From Nemorincola caseinilytica (GTDB lineage: Bacteria > Bacteroidota > Bacteroidia > Chitinophagales > Chitinophagaceae): a DNA stretch of 64,000 nucleotides. The notes beneath the pieces were generated by a model. It did no database searches. It had not been told where the DNA came from and saw nothing but the letters and a program-made list of their open reading frames with translations. Below are positions 34,657 to 43,187 of this stretch, in pieces; the first letter of the stretch is position 1; every line of letters begins with the position of its first letter. The stretch covers positions 186,001-250,000 of the forward strand of contig NZ_BAABFA010000019.1 of NCBI RefSeq assembly GCF_039540515.1, read 5' to 3'. The translations under genes and the position numbers were made by a program.

Positions 34657-35484
34657 ATGCACTTATACGAAAGGATACAGCAGACGGCCGAATTCATAAA
34701 GGCACGCATCACCAACGAGCCCCGCGTGGGCATCATATTGGGCAGCGGCCTCGGCGACCTGACCGAAATAATAGAAAAGGAACATACCATAGAATATTCC
34801 GAGATACCGCATTTCCCCACATCTACCGTACAGGGACATAGCGGCAAAATGGTGTTCGGCAGGCTGGGTACGCAGAACGTGGTGTTGATGTCGGGCCGTT
34901 TTCACTACTACGAGGGCTATGATATGCAGACCATCACCTTCCCCGTTCGTGTAATGAAAGCGCTGGGCGTAGACACGATGATAGTATCGAACGCGGCAGG
35001 TGGTATGAACAAGGACTTCGGTATAGGCGACCTGATGATACTTACCGACCACATCAATACCTTCCCCGAGCATCCGCTGCGCGGCCATAATGATGAGCGC
35101 CTCGGCACCCGCTTCCCCGATATGAGCCAGGCATACGACCGTGAGCTTATAGACCTGGCCATACAGGTGGCCGCAGAGAAGGGCATACCGGTAAAGCAGG
35201 GGGTATATGTAGGCCTGCAGGGCCCCACCTTCGAGACACCTGCCGAGTACCGCTGGCTGCACATAATAGGCGGCGATGCCGTGGGCATGAGCACCGTGCC
35301 CGAGGTGATAGTGGCCCGCCACGGTGGCATGCGCGTATTCGCTATGAGTGTGATAACCGATATAGGCATCAGCGATGTGCCCATCACCATCACGCACGAA
35401 GAAGTACTGGAAGCCGCACATGCCGCAGCCCCTAAGATGGCGGCCATAGTTACAGGCCTTATACAGCGCCTGCCCTACGCATAG
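34657..35484 (+). CDS. punA: Purine-nucleoside phosphorylase
   Basis: A trimeric class PNP of ~275 residues: GIILGSGLGDL near the start, the phosphate-binding Ser/His region (TVQGHSGKMVFG), GRFHYYEGYDM, MIVSNAAGGMNKDF, the base-binding GPTFETPAEYR, and GMSTVPEVIVARH, with ITHEEVL at the end. It splits purine nucleosides with phosphate to free base and ribose 1-phosphate (salvage). The ATG at 34657 is used because the 22 codons upstream look non-coding and are close behind the promoter element. Convergent with the GT-C gene. Confidence 0.95.
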   Translation: MHLYERIQQTAEFIKARITNEPRVGIILGSGLGDLTEIIEKEHTIEYSEIPHFPTSTVQGHSGKMVFGRLGTQNVVLMSGRFHYYEGYDMQTITFPVRVMKALGVDTMIVSNAAGGMNKDFGIGDLMILTDHINTFPEHPLRGHNDERLGTRFPDMSQAYDRELIDLAIQVAAEKGIPVKQGVYVGLQGPTFETPAEYRWLHIIGGDAVGMSTVPEVIVARHGGMRVFAMSVITDIGISDVPITITHEEVLEAAHAAAPKMAAIVTGLIQRLPYA

Positions 35485-35488
35485 GTAT

Positions 35489-37078
35489 CTACTGCTGGGG
35501 TAATTTATATAGAATGATACCCGATGCGGTATCTGTCATTACTTTCTCGTACGGTATGGGCGAAACACCATCGGACAGGTTGTCGTGAAATATCTCATCA
35601 AAACCCGGATTGCGCAGTTTGCCATTTCCCTTGGGCGAGTGCAGGTAATATGTGATGCGGTATCGCTTTATATCCTGTACCAGGCGTGCGGTATTGGCCG
35701 CTTTATCCTCTTTTGGCTCAGGCCGTTGTTTGCTGATGACATAAAAGCGGTTGCCCGAAAAATACATCATCTTCGATAACAGCCGCGGATGCAGGTCGCT
35801 CACTATATCTGCCCCCTTTATACCTGCTGCGTTCAGCCTTTGTGCGAATTCATACTCTGCTCTGCCCTCGTTGCACATGGCGCGCAACTGCCATAGCGGG
35901 AACACCACTATGCTGGCTATGAACAACGGCTGCAGGTATTTTCTTGCCACACCGTCTATCTCGGCATGCCATGCCACCACCATACCTATGGGCAGCATCA
36001 GCCACAGGTAGCGCGATTCCAGGTGTACCATCACATAGCCCGCAGGCAGCAGCAGGAAGAAGAGGTACATGGCTGCCATATCGCCACTCAGCGTACGGAA
36101 CTTCTTTAAGAACTGCACCAATATATACGCCCCTATCATCGGTAGCAGCACCGATATCTCTGCCATGCACCGCAGCAGCATAAGGCAGTTGTACCCCAGG
36201 CGCAGCACCTGCAGGCCTGCAAGATGCCACGAATCCCAGTAGTGCGAGAGATGGCCGTTCACATAGTACGGGTCTTCCCAGTAGTACACACTGCCGCTAT
36301 GTATGGGCGGCACCAGTATATCTATACCCGTCTTCCATTCGGGATGCCCCACCAGGTACCACGACATATTGAGCGCACCTGCGGTAGATGTGGTCCATAT
36401 ACCATACTTGGTGTGCAGCATATATACCCAGGGAAAACAGCACGCCAGCATCACCGGCACGGCCACCAGCATTATGCGCAGCCATTGCAGCCTGTTCCTT
36501 TCTGCCAGGAAGAAAGTACCCACGCCTACGCACAGCACAAAGTAGGGCAGCGAATAGGCCTTGGCAAAGAAGGCCAGCGCGCCCACCATACCTATACCCG
36601 CCCACAATGCAGGCCTGCGCGCAAAGCCCTGCGCCAGCATCATACGCAATACGCATAGCATAAGGAAGCACCCCCACAGGTCATCGAACGACTGCCAGAA
36701 AACGGCAAAGCATAGGAACACCACCATCGCCATGCAGTATACCCACTGCCGCGCCACAGGTACACCAAAGCGCACGAACAGCGACCACGATGCCCACAGG
36801 AAACCCGTAGCGCCTGCCGCATTCACTACCACCGATGCCGGTACCGCCTGCATACCCGCCTTTATGAGCAGGGCCGTAAGCCAGCATGCCCATGGGCTCC
36901 ACAGGCCATTCACGGCAGTACTTATGTCGCCATCGGCATAGCGCTGCGATATGGTGAGATAAGATGTGCCATCAGGATCGATATAATACCTGTACCATGG
37001 AAATATGATGTACAGCACCACCCACAGCAGCAATGCCGATACGATGGGTGGAAGATATGACCTGCTTGTTCGCTCCAT
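35489..37078 (-). CDS. Polytopic membrane protein, GT-C-like (ArnT/PMT type)
   Basis: The 529-residue product has about ten to eleven transmembrane helices up to ~residue 400 and a soluble C-terminal domain of ~130 residues. The first loop holds YYIDPDGTSYLTISQRY, an acidic D-P-D cluster in the place where GT-C lipid-linked sugar transferases have their catalytic Asp. It likely moves a sugar from a polyprenyl-phosphate donor to an envelope acceptor, but no exact family can be named. It precedes prmC in the opposite order: prmC lies upstream on the same strand, 24 bases away, so the two may form an operon. Confidence 0.7.
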   Translation of the reverse strand: MERTSRSYLPPIVSALLLWVVLYIIFPWYRYYIDPDGTSYLTISQRYADGDISTAVNGLWSPWACWLTALLIKAGMQAVPASVVVNAAGATGFLWASWSLFVRFGVPVARQWVYCMAMVVFLCFAVFWQSFDDLWGCFLMLCVLRMMLAQGFARRPALWAGIGMVGALAFFAKAYSLPYFVLCVGVGTFFLAERNRLQWLRIMLVAVPVMLACCFPWVYMLHTKYGIWTTSTAGALNMSWYLVGHPEWKTGIDILVPPIHSGSVYYWEDPYYVNGHLSHYWDSWHLAGLQVLRLGYNCLMLLRCMAEISVLLPMIGAYILVQFLKKFRTLSGDMAAMYLFFLLLPAGYVMVHLESRYLWLMLPIGMVVAWHAEIDGVARKYLQPLFIASIVVFPLWQLRAMCNEGRAEYEFAQRLNAAGIKGADIVSDLHPRLLSKMMYFSGNRFYVISKQRPEPKEDKAANTARLVQDIKRYRITYYLHSPKGNGKLRNPGFDEIFHDNLSDGVSPIPYEKVMTDTASGIILYKLPQQ

Positions 37079-37102
37079 AATGAGGACGTACTCAAAAGTA
37101 AC

Positions 37103-37966
37103 CTAAAACGCCTTGTGCGCCACCAGCATCCTGTTGTTGCCATGAATATCCTTTCGTACATGCACACCGGCATACCCCTCCTGCACAAAGAGAGCTGCTG
37201 TCTGCAGCGCATGATCGGTATCCAGCTCGCAGTATATGCGACCACTGGGCGTCAGGTGCGTATGGCCCATCTGCGCCAGTGCCCGGTAAAAGACCAGCGC
37301 ATCATCATCGGGCACAAAAAGAGCCAGCCAGGGCTCATGCCCACGCACATTGGCATGCAGCCGTTCTGCCTCTGCCTGCGGTATATAGGGTGGGTTCGAT
37401 ACTATGATGTCGTACATACCCAATTCCTGCCATGCTGCCTTGTTCAGTATATCTACCTGCATAAAACTTACATCTGCGTGCAGGTTCTTTGCATTCTGCC
37501 GGGCCACATCCAGCGCTCCTGCACTTATATCGCAGGCGGTCACCTCGGCCCATGGCAGTTCTTTCTTCAGCGCTATAGGTATGCAGCCGCTACCCGTACC
37601 TGCATCCAGTATGCGCAATGGGCCTTTGGCGTTCCTGTGGTCATCTGCTATCCATTCCACCAGTTCTTCTGTCTCCGGCCTGGGTATCAGCACATTAGCG
37701 TTCACCACATATTCCTCGCCCATGAACCATGCGCGGCCTGTTATGTATTGCATAGGCACGCCCTGCAGTGCCAGCGGCAGTACGCGTTCGTACTCAGCTG
37801 TTTGCGTGTCGGTAAGGTGCTCATCTTTGTGCGTGAGGCGCCCTAGCCTGCTCATTCCCGTTATGTGCTCTATAAGCCCATGGGCAATGGCCGCAGCCTC
37901 CCGCTCGTCGTACAAGGGCTGCAGGCGGTCTTTCAGTTCGTAAAATGCGGCTCCTATAGCGGGCAT
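37103..37966 (-). CDS. prmC: Peptide chain release factor N5-glutamine methyltransferase
   Basis: The N-terminal helical domain (to ~75) binds the release factor; then LIPRPETEELVEW, the SAM site DAGTGSGCIPIAL (121-133), and the catalytic NPPY (191-194). PrmC methylates the Gln of the GGQ motif in RF1 and RF2. Length (287) is normal. Confidence 0.95.
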   Translation of the reverse strand: MPAIGAAFYELKDRLQPLYDEREAAAIAHGLIEHITGMSRLGRLTHKDEHLTDTQTAEYERVLPLALQGVPMQYITGRAWFMGEEYVVNANVLIPRPETEELVEWIADDHRNAKGPLRILDAGTGSGCIPIALKKELPWAEVTACDISAGALDVARQNAKNLHADVSFMQVDILNKAAWQELGMYDIIVSNPPYIPQAEAERLHANVRGHEPWLALFVPDDDALVFYRALAQMGHTHLTPSGRIYCELDTDHALQTAALFVQEGYAGVHVRKDIHGNNRMLVAHKAF

Positions 37967-38023
37967 AGTGTAAAGACGCTGCTAATAATAGCCGCGTGCT
38001 GCCGTAAATATATACTACTTCTG

Positions 38024-38031
38024 TATTTTTG
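38024..38031 (+). promoter_or_regulatory. -7 promoter element of the TerC gene (TATTTTTG)
   Basis: Perfect TAnnTTTG, 33 bases before the start codon. Confidence 0.5.
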
Positions 38032-38063
38032 CTGCCTCAATAAATAAGCTACGCTTTTGCCGC

Positions 38064-38822
38064 ATGGAATGGCTCACCGATCCTGAGATATGGATATCAC
38101 TCATCACACTTACCGTACTGGAGATAGTACTGGGCATAGACAACATAGTTTTCATATCTATACTCACCGGCAAACTGCCCGCCGACCAGCAGGATAAGGC
38201 CCGCCGGCTGGGCCTTGCCCTGGCCATGGGCACGCGTGTGCTGCTGCTCATGTCCATAAACTGGGTGATGCGGCTGAAGGGCGAGCTCTTCAACCCCGGC
38301 GTATGGATGAATGTGCAAAGTCATAACCTGCTGGAAAAGCTATCTATATCGGGCCGCGACCTGATACTGATAGTAGGCGGCCTTTTCCTTATATACAAAA
38401 GCACTACCGAGATACACGAAAAGCTGGAAGGCGACGGCCATGAAGAAAAAACGCCTAAGGTGCATTCCTTCTCGGGTATCATAACACAGATACTGCTGCT
38501 GGACATCATATTCTCGCTCGACTCTGTGATCACTGCCGTAGGTATGGCCGACCACCTGGGCGTGATGATAGCTGCTGTAATAATAGCGGTAGGCATCATG
38601 CTGTTCGCAGCAGGAGCTGTAAGTAGGTTCGTGAACCAGCACCCTACTGTAAAGATGCTGGCCCTCTCCTTCCTGCTGCTGATAGGCATCAGCCTCATAG
38701 CCGAAGGTTTCGAGAACGGCATACCAAAAGGATACATCTACTTTGCCATGGCCTTCTCTGTACTGGTAGAGATGCTGAACCTGCGCGAAAAGAAGGTGAA
38801 CAAGAAGAAAGGGCATCACTGA
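38064..38822 (+). CDS. TerC family integral membrane protein
   Basis: Seven or so transmembrane helices with the family's acidic intramembrane motifs: LEIVLGIDNIVFISILTG (~19) and IIFSLDSVITAVGM (~150), plus NPGVWMN and a basic C-terminus (KKVNKKKGHH). TerC/Alx-type proteins act in metal export, chiefly manganese, and tellurite resistance. The conserved Asp residues in GIDN and SLDS are present. Stand-alone gene with a terminator. Confidence 0.9.
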   Translation: MEWLTDPEIWISLITLTVLEIVLGIDNIVFISILTGKLPADQQDKARRLGLALAMGTRVLLLMSINWVMRLKGELFNPGVWMNVQSHNLLEKLSISGRDLILIVGGLFLIYKSTTEIHEKLEGDGHEEKTPKVHSFSGIITQILLLDIIFSLDSVITAVGMADHLGVMIAAVIIAVGIMLFAAGAVSRFVNQHPTVKMLALSFLLLIGISLIAEGFENGIPKGYIYFAMAFSVLVEMLNLREKKVNKKKGHH

Positions 38823-38843
38823 TAAGGCAGACCACATAAAAGC

Positions 38844-38877
38844 AAGAGGCGACCTTCCGGCCGCCTCTTCTCATTTT
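38844..38877. terminator. Terminator between terC and the YHS gene
   Basis: Perfect 8-bp outer stem (38844-38851 with 38862-38869) with a GC-rich loop; T-rich sequence follows on both strands. The flanking genes converge. Confidence 0.82.
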
Positions 38878-38887
38878 GTATCTTCTC

Positions 38888-39166
38888 TTATTTTGTTCTC
38901 AGATACTTTTCCGGCCTTGCCTCGAAGGCCATTTTGCAGCCATCGCTGCAAAAGCGAATGGTATCGCCATTGTGTACCGTGTATTCGGTCCATTCGGCAT
39001 CGTAGGCCATTTCGCATACGGGGTCTTTCTTCACATTCGGATCGGAGGATGCCTGCATCGCAGGTGCCCCTGCGGGCGTACCCTCTGCCTGCGTGGCCTG
39101 TTCGGCGCTATTGCCGCACGATGCGGTCAGTACCAGTAAAGCGGCTGCTAATATGTATATACGCAT
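38888..39166 (-). CDS. YHS-domain lipoprotein
   Basis: Lipobox at L-T-A-S-C (Cys17), then an Ala/Gln/Gly-rich linker. Residues ~45-92 are a YHS domain: KKDPVCEMAYD and IRFCSDGCKMAFEARPEKYL, with conserved Cys residues for metal binding. YHS domains bind copper, heavy metals or iron-sulfur in enzymes and chaperones. A periplasmic metal-binding role is likely. First of a minus-strand set of small envelope genes running back to 41039, though intergenic gaps suggest more than one transcript. Confidence 0.87.
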   Translation of the reverse strand: MRIYILAAALLVLTASCGNSAEQATQAEGTPAGAPAMQASSDPNVKKDPVCEMAYDAEWTEYTVHNGDTIRFCSDGCKMAFEARPEKYLRTK

Positions 39167-39188
39167 GAGTATAGTTTTTTTGTTACTG

Positions 39189-39196
39189 CAAAATTA
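39189..39196 (-). promoter_or_regulatory. -7 promoter element of the YHS gene (TAATTTTG)
   Basis: Perfect TAnnTTTG on the minus strand, 22 bases before the start codon. Confidence 0.45.
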
Positions 39197-39213
39197 GGTG
39201 CTTTGTGCCATAC

Positions 39214-39615
39214 CTATGGCTGGTAGCGGCATACTATATACGCTTCCTTCTCGTTGCCTGCATGGTCTACCTCTACGCGTATATCTACCTTCATAGCGCG
39301 CGCCGTGGCGCCTGACAGCCCCACGGCCTGCTGCACCACGAATCTATCGCCATGCGCGTGTTCGGCATAGTTACACAGCACCTCTCCGGTAGCAGTATCT
39401 GTCACCAGCAGCTCGTAGCCATGCATCACGCCATCGGCGGTCACCGTAGCGGCTATGTTCATGGTATCACCATTGCGGTACACTTGTGCGGCCTGTGGTG
39501 CCGAGAAGGCTATATTCACTACCGTTGGGGTACCATCCTCATCATGGTCCTTTTTGCATGCGCTTATCGTCATTATGCAGCACCATATGGCTGCCAGTAT
39601 CTTTATCGTTCTCAA
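39214..39615 (-). CDS. Small lipoprotein with Ig-like fold (DUF4625-like)
   Basis: Lipobox T-I-S-A-C (Cys20) followed by KKDHDEDG, then ~105 residues of beta-rich sequence: VVNIAFSAPQAAQVYRNGD, IAATVTADGVMHGYELLV, and a final strand of DHAGNEKEAYIVCRY. It is similar to DUF4625-type lipoproteins from Bacteroidetes metal- or peptide-related loci, though the match is approximate. It ends 15 bases after the next gene's stop in the run, i.e. lies just downstream of the CDVCG barrel gene. Confidence 0.68.
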   Translation of the reverse strand: MRTIKILAAIWCCIMTISACKKDHDEDGTPTVVNIAFSAPQAAQVYRNGDTMNIAATVTADGVMHGYELLVTDTATGEVLCNYAEHAHGDRFVVQQAVGLSGATARAMKVDIRVEVDHAGNEKEAYIVCRYQP

Positions 39616-39630
39616 TGTTGTTCGTTTTTT

Positions 39631-40539
39631 TTAAAATAGAATGAAATAACCTGTTTCTGTCCTGTAATTGGGGCGTATGTCGCCGCCTGCATAGTGTGCA
39701 TACACGGGCGCCAGGCACATCGCCCTAATGCCATGCTGCCTGTATGCCACCTGCGCGCCTGTGCTTGCAAATAATATATCGCCGCCACTGGCTGTGTTCA
39801 CCCAGCCTTTATAATGTTCATACTCATCGGCCTGTGCATATTCATACCTTACGCCCACCTGTGGCGATATGCGCACCTGCCCCACCGTATATGCCCGGAA
39901 TACCGACACCCCCATACCCACACGGCTGCCATACCTATAGCCCCCGGGCGATGTTGTGGTAAGCGTACCGCTCACATCGGCATTCATGCCGCTATTGCCG
40001 CGCAGCAGGGTATAGTTGGCATTGGCCAGTACATCCCAGCTTCCGGTACCCGGGCTCATGGCCTGTACATTGCCTGCCCCCATGATGGATGTGTAATGCC
40101 CCGTGGGCAGCTTGGCCCCCAACCCGCCGAATAGCGTATGCCTAACGCGGCCCTGCTGCCGCTCTACAAATACGCGGTTCAGCAGCAGCGACACATCGCC
40201 CATACCACTACTGGCGAGGTCGCCGGTCTCGGTACTGCGGCGCACATTGTACCTGTAGGGCACAAAGGCGAACACCTGGTAGCGCCCTATACGGTAGCGC
40301 CCCCATACCTGCAGGGTATGGAACACATCGTGGGTGTGCTCATCGGGCCGGCCCTTGTAGGCCGATGCGAATGCACCATACATATCGCTGCGCAGGTATT
40401 GTATGCCCGCAAAGTTGCGGCTGAAGGCCGGTAGCAGCCCTATGTATTGCCCACCTGCGCCTGCACCGCACACATCGCATGCGTATGCTGCATTGCCTGC
40501 CGCAAAAAGTGCGGCAGCAACAAGAATGATATTTTTCAT
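39631..40539 (-). CDS. Outer membrane beta-barrel (transporter-like) protein with CDVCG motif
   Basis: Signal peptide ending A-A-Y-A at ~19, then CDVCGAGAGGQYIGLLPAF at the mature N-terminus, a Cys motif that marks a Bacteroidetes family of outer membrane proteins. The rest alternates in beta-strands with aromatic girdles (YQVFAFVPYRYNVRR, GLGAKLPTGHYTS) and ends in an aromatic strand (ETGYFILF), as expected for a barrel. The family is often near metal-related genes; the substrate is unknown. Confidence 0.78.
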   Translation of the reverse strand: MKNIILVAAALFAAGNAAYACDVCGAGAGGQYIGLLPAFSRNFAGIQYLRSDMYGAFASAYKGRPDEHTHDVFHTLQVWGRYRIGRYQVFAFVPYRYNVRRSTETGDLASSGMGDVSLLLNRVFVERQQGRVRHTLFGGLGAKLPTGHYTSIMGAGNVQAMSPGTGSWDVLANANYTLLRGNSGMNADVSGTLTTTSPGGYRYGSRVGMGVSVFRAYTVGQVRISPQVGVRYEYAQADEYEHYKGWVNTASGGDILFASTGAQVAYRQHGIRAMCLAPVYAHYAGGDIRPNYRTETGYFILF

Positions 40540-40652
40540 TGCCTGTCGGAAGAAAAAAATGAAGAATGGGATATATGCACCCGCAATGGCCAGGCCATAT
40601 GCACATGCGGCCGCCGTACGAACGACGGCATATCCATTATACTATCGTGCCA

Positions 40653-41039
40653 TTAGCACACAGCAGGCGGGTGAAAAACAGAGCCGGGGTGGAAAAGAGG
40701 ATGGAAAACTATATTGCCGGGTGGCTGATGCCCGGTATGCGCTACCGCAACAAAAGGTATATGAATAGCTGCAGGCAAGGTATAGGCCATCACTTCACCT
40801 ATCTTCCACTTGGCAGGTATCGATGTGCCTTCCTTATTATTATCCTGGTCTGCTTTTTTCAGTTGTTTGTTCAGGTAGCATTTACCGCAGCATTTCTTTT
40901 CAGGCTTTGCACGGTTCTCGCACAGGTTCTTTGCAATATAGTCCTTGTTCACCTGGTACCATATCACTATTCCCAGTTTCACAAAACACTGGTAGGACAG
41001 GCTGAGCAGCAACAATATGGCCAACAGGCGGCGAGGCAC
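40653..41039 (-). CDS. Cys-rich small envelope protein (CxGKCYL family)
   Basis: N-terminal hydrophobic leader (LLAILLLLSLSYQCF), then VNKDYIAKNLCENRAKPEKKCCGKCYLNKQLKK, with four Cys in the span and the C-x-G-K-C-Y-L signature that recurs in short Bacteroidetes proteins near metal-uptake or TonB genes. The second half is Pro/His-rich. The start is GTG at 41039 and no in-frame ATG precedes residue ~84, so GTG is forced. A perfect -7 element (41044-41051) ends only 5 bases upstream, so the mRNA may be nearly leaderless. Likely metal-related. Confidence 0.72.
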   Translation of the reverse strand: MPRRLLAILLLLSLSYQCFVKLGIVIWYQVNKDYIAKNLCENRAKPEKKCCGKCYLNKQLKKADQDNNKEGTSIPAKWKIGEVMAYTLPAAIHIPFVAVAHTGHQPPGNIVFHPLFHPGSVFHPPAVC

Positions 41040-41043
41040 AGCA

Positions 41044-41051
41044 CAAAGGTA
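41044..41051 (-). promoter_or_regulatory. -7 promoter element (TACCTTTG) directly before a GTG start
   Basis: Perfect TAnnTTTG on the minus strand, ending 5 bases before the GTG start at 41039; predicts a leader of only a few bases. Confidence 0.5.
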
Positions 41052-41156
41052 ATAGCTATGCCACTGAGGGCCAACAGGAATTATTCATCATATACTGCAC
41101 CGGCATATAGTACATTCAATTAGAATGTTTTATCTTTACCGAAACGTTCCACTTTT

Positions 41157-41633
41157 ATGAAAATAAAACTCTGTTTACTCCTCTGCCTTGCCCTGGTACT
41201 GGGCGCTATCGACAACTCATATGCCGGTTTCCTCATCAAGAAACACACCTTCGCGGCCGACAGCGCTGCCGTCAATACTGCCGATGCCACACTTTCTCAG
41301 AAAGAACTGAGAAGGGCGCACCGCATGAACGACATCGCCACGCTGAAGCACCTGGTGCTTGCCAAAAAAGAAAGCAGCAAGATGCTACCTGCTGCCTCGC
41401 GCGATAACAGTGGCTGGGAAGGCATCGTATCGCTTGTGTGCGGCATATTGTCCCTGTTCACCCTGTATACGGCATGGCTATGTGTGCCTGCCATCATCTT
41501 CGGTATCCTGGGCCTGAGGGCAGGCAAAAAACACCGTGGACTGGCCATCGCAGGGCTTATACTAGGCGCAGTAGCATTCGTCATCTATGTCCTTGTGATA
41601 CTGCTGCTTATAGCCATACTGGGCATGTTCTGA
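41157..41633 (+). CDS. DUF4190-like membrane protein, tandem paralogue 1
   Basis: Signal peptide (ends S-Y-A at ~23) followed by GFLIKKH, then a charged helix (~50-70, QKELRRAHRMNDIATLKHL) and the DUF4190 pair of transmembrane helices from ~88: GWEGIVSLVCGILSLF and GLAIAGLILGAVAFVIY. DUF4190 proteins are small two-helix membrane proteins of unknown role. It shares residues after the leader and both helices with the three genes downstream, so the run is a local duplication array. Closest to paralogue 3. Confidence 0.8.
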   Translation: MKIKLCLLLCLALVLGAIDNSYAGFLIKKHTFAADSAAVNTADATLSQKELRRAHRMNDIATLKHLVLAKKESSKMLPAASRDNSGWEGIVSLVCGILSLFTLYTAWLCVPAIIFGILGLRAGKKHRGLAIAGLILGAVAFVIYVLVILLLIAILGMF

Positions 41634-41658
41634 TAAAGAATTCCATACACCAATATCG

Positions 41659-41696
41659 CAACGTTACCGGTCTCATGCCCGGTAACGTTGTTTTTT
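41659..41696 (+). terminator. Terminator after DUF4190 paralogue 1
   Basis: Perfect 12-bp stem (41659-41670 with 41679-41690), 8-base loop, six T residues. It separates paralogue 1 from the other three. Confidence 0.92.
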
Positions 41697-41706
41697 ATAT
41701 CTCCTT

Positions 41707-42150
41707 ATGAAAAGATATTTACTCGCATTACTCATATGCACCGCCTGTTTCTGCATTGCATTCCCTGCCATGGGTGGTTTTCTTGTACAGCCTGCATCTG
41801 TTACCAGACCTGCTACCGGCAGCCAAGCTGCGATCTATCCCGGCACTTCGTTCGGATCCGCGCCATATCATACCGCAGACAGTACCGAAACCTCACCCAG
41901 GTCATGGAAAGGGCACCATCGGTCGGGCAGGCCCAGCATCATTTCCCTGGTATGTGGCATACTGGCGGTAGGTCCTTTCTTCGCATTCCCGGCACTTGTG
42001 GTCATAGCCTTTTCGGGCCTGGCGGTAGGTTTCGGATCACGAGCCATACGGCGGGAGAACAAGTACAAGGGGCTGGCCATAGCAGGCCTCATACTGGGTC
42101 TTGTGGGCCTGCTTGCCGTTGTGCTATACTTCACCGTCCTGTCTCTCTGA
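41707..42150 (+). CDS. DUF4190-like membrane protein, tandem paralogue 2
   Basis: Leader ends around F-P-A-M-G with GFLVQPA following, matching the GFL(I/V) start of the array. A Ser/Thr/Pro-rich stretch replaces the charged helix of paralogues 1 and 3. Two hydrophobic helices follow (SIISLVCGILAVGPFFA, then GLAIAGLILGLVGLLAVVLY). Starts 11 bases after the terminator of paralogue 1. Confidence 0.78.
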   Translation: MKRYLLALLICTACFCIAFPAMGGFLVQPASVTRPATGSQAAIYPGTSFGSAPYHTADSTETSPRSWKGHHRSGRPSIISLVCGILAVGPFFAFPALVVIAFSGLAVGFGSRAIRRENKYKGLAIAGLILGLVGLLAVVLYFTVLSL

Positions 42151-42216
42151 CCGGAAAGAAAATCATCTTAGCGTACATATAAAACATTTGCACACTTTCT
42201 GCGTTGTAGATACTAT

Positions 42217-42675
42217 ATGAAAATATATCCACTCCTCCTGCTCCTTGCCTCTACCCTTTTACTGGCCCCTCTACACTCGCACGCGGGCTTCCTGGTAAAG
42301 AAACAGGCCCCTGCCAGCTCTGCTGCCCCATCTAAAAAAGACCGGAAAAAGGCAGAACGACTGGCCGACCTCGCCACCCTGCACCACCTGGTACTGGCAA
42401 AGAACGAAAAAGAAAAAGCAGGGAAACAGCAGGACAAGACCTCTCCCCCGCGCGATACCAGTGGCTGGGAGGGTATCGTATCGCTTGCATGCGGTGTAAT
42501 AGCCCTCATACCCTTCACTTTTCTTCTTTTCATACCTGCCATAATATTCGGCATACTGGGGCTGAGGAAGGGCAAACAATTCCGTGGCCTGGCATTAGCA
42601 GGGCTCATACTGGGTATTATAGCCATACCCGTGCTGCTGATGCTGATAGCTCTTTCATTGGCCGGTACCATATAG
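42217..42675 (+). CDS. DUF4190-like membrane protein, tandem paralogue 3
   Basis: Leader ends S-H-A followed by GFLVKKQ. A Lys/Glu-rich helix (DRKKAERLADLATLHHLVLA) resembles that of paralogue 1, then SGWEGIVSLACGVIALI and RGLALAGLILGIIAIPV helices. Gap to paralogue 2 is 66 bases. Confidence 0.8.
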   Translation: MKIYPLLLLLASTLLLAPLHSHAGFLVKKQAPASSAAPSKKDRKKAERLADLATLHHLVLAKNEKEKAGKQQDKTSPPRDTSGWEGIVSLACGVIALIPFTFLLFIPAIIFGILGLRKGKQFRGLALAGLILGIIAIPVLLMLIALSLAGTI

Positions 42676-42752
42676 CCTGTGCTTTGCATTCACCGATATT
42701 TCATATCTTGCAGCATACAATATCTACATACTACCTACGTTATACATACCAT

Positions 42753-43178
42753 ATGAGAATATATTCATTCCTCCTGCTCCTTGTATGCACCCTCCTGCTG
42801 GTCCCTGTACGCTCTCATGCGGGCTTTCTTGTAAAACACAGCAAACATACGGCCGTAGTATCGGTACATAATGCCATAGAGGCTGCCGTACCAGATGCAG
42901 CCAATACCGCAGCTCCCGCACCACACGAGTGCAATGGCTGCGAAGACAAAAGGCGTGAAGAGCGCCGCAATGGCTGGGCCGGAACGGCATCTATGTGGGT
43001 GGCCATAGGCGGGGCCATCTATATGTTCTTTCCCCCGTTCATGATACTGGCGGCCATATTCGCGGCCATCGGCCTGAAGCCGGGCAAGCCCAAGCGTGGC
43101 CGCGCTATCGCAGGCCTTATCATCAGTGTCTTCGGCCTTATGCTGTGGGGCTTCCTCATAGCCATAGGCTTGTGGTAA
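42753..43178 (+). CDS. DUF4190-like membrane protein, tandem paralogue 4, with a Cys pair
   Basis: I use the ATG at 42753, because the frame is open far upstream but only here does a leader begin (ends S-H-A, then GFLVKHSK, as in paralogue 3). It alone has a Cys-rich charged motif, HECNGCEDKRREERR, before the two hydrophobic helices (MWVAIGGAIYMFFPPFMIL and GRAIAGLIISVFGLML). The CxxC suggests metal or redox binding. Convergent with nadB, 9 bases apart. Confidence 0.75.
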   Translation: MRIYSFLLLLVCTLLLVPVRSHAGFLVKHSKHTAVVSVHNAIEAAVPDAANTAAPAPHECNGCEDKRREERRNGWAGTASMWVAIGGAIYMFFPPFMILAAIFAAIGLKPGKPKRGRAIAGLIISVFGLMLWGFLIAIGLW

Positions 43179-43187
43179 CAGCCACTG

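Noticed and set aside
40566..41123. Plus-strand 185-codon frame over the CxGKCYL gene
   Set aside because: Opposite frame contains a family signature and promoter; this frame has no start context or known pattern.
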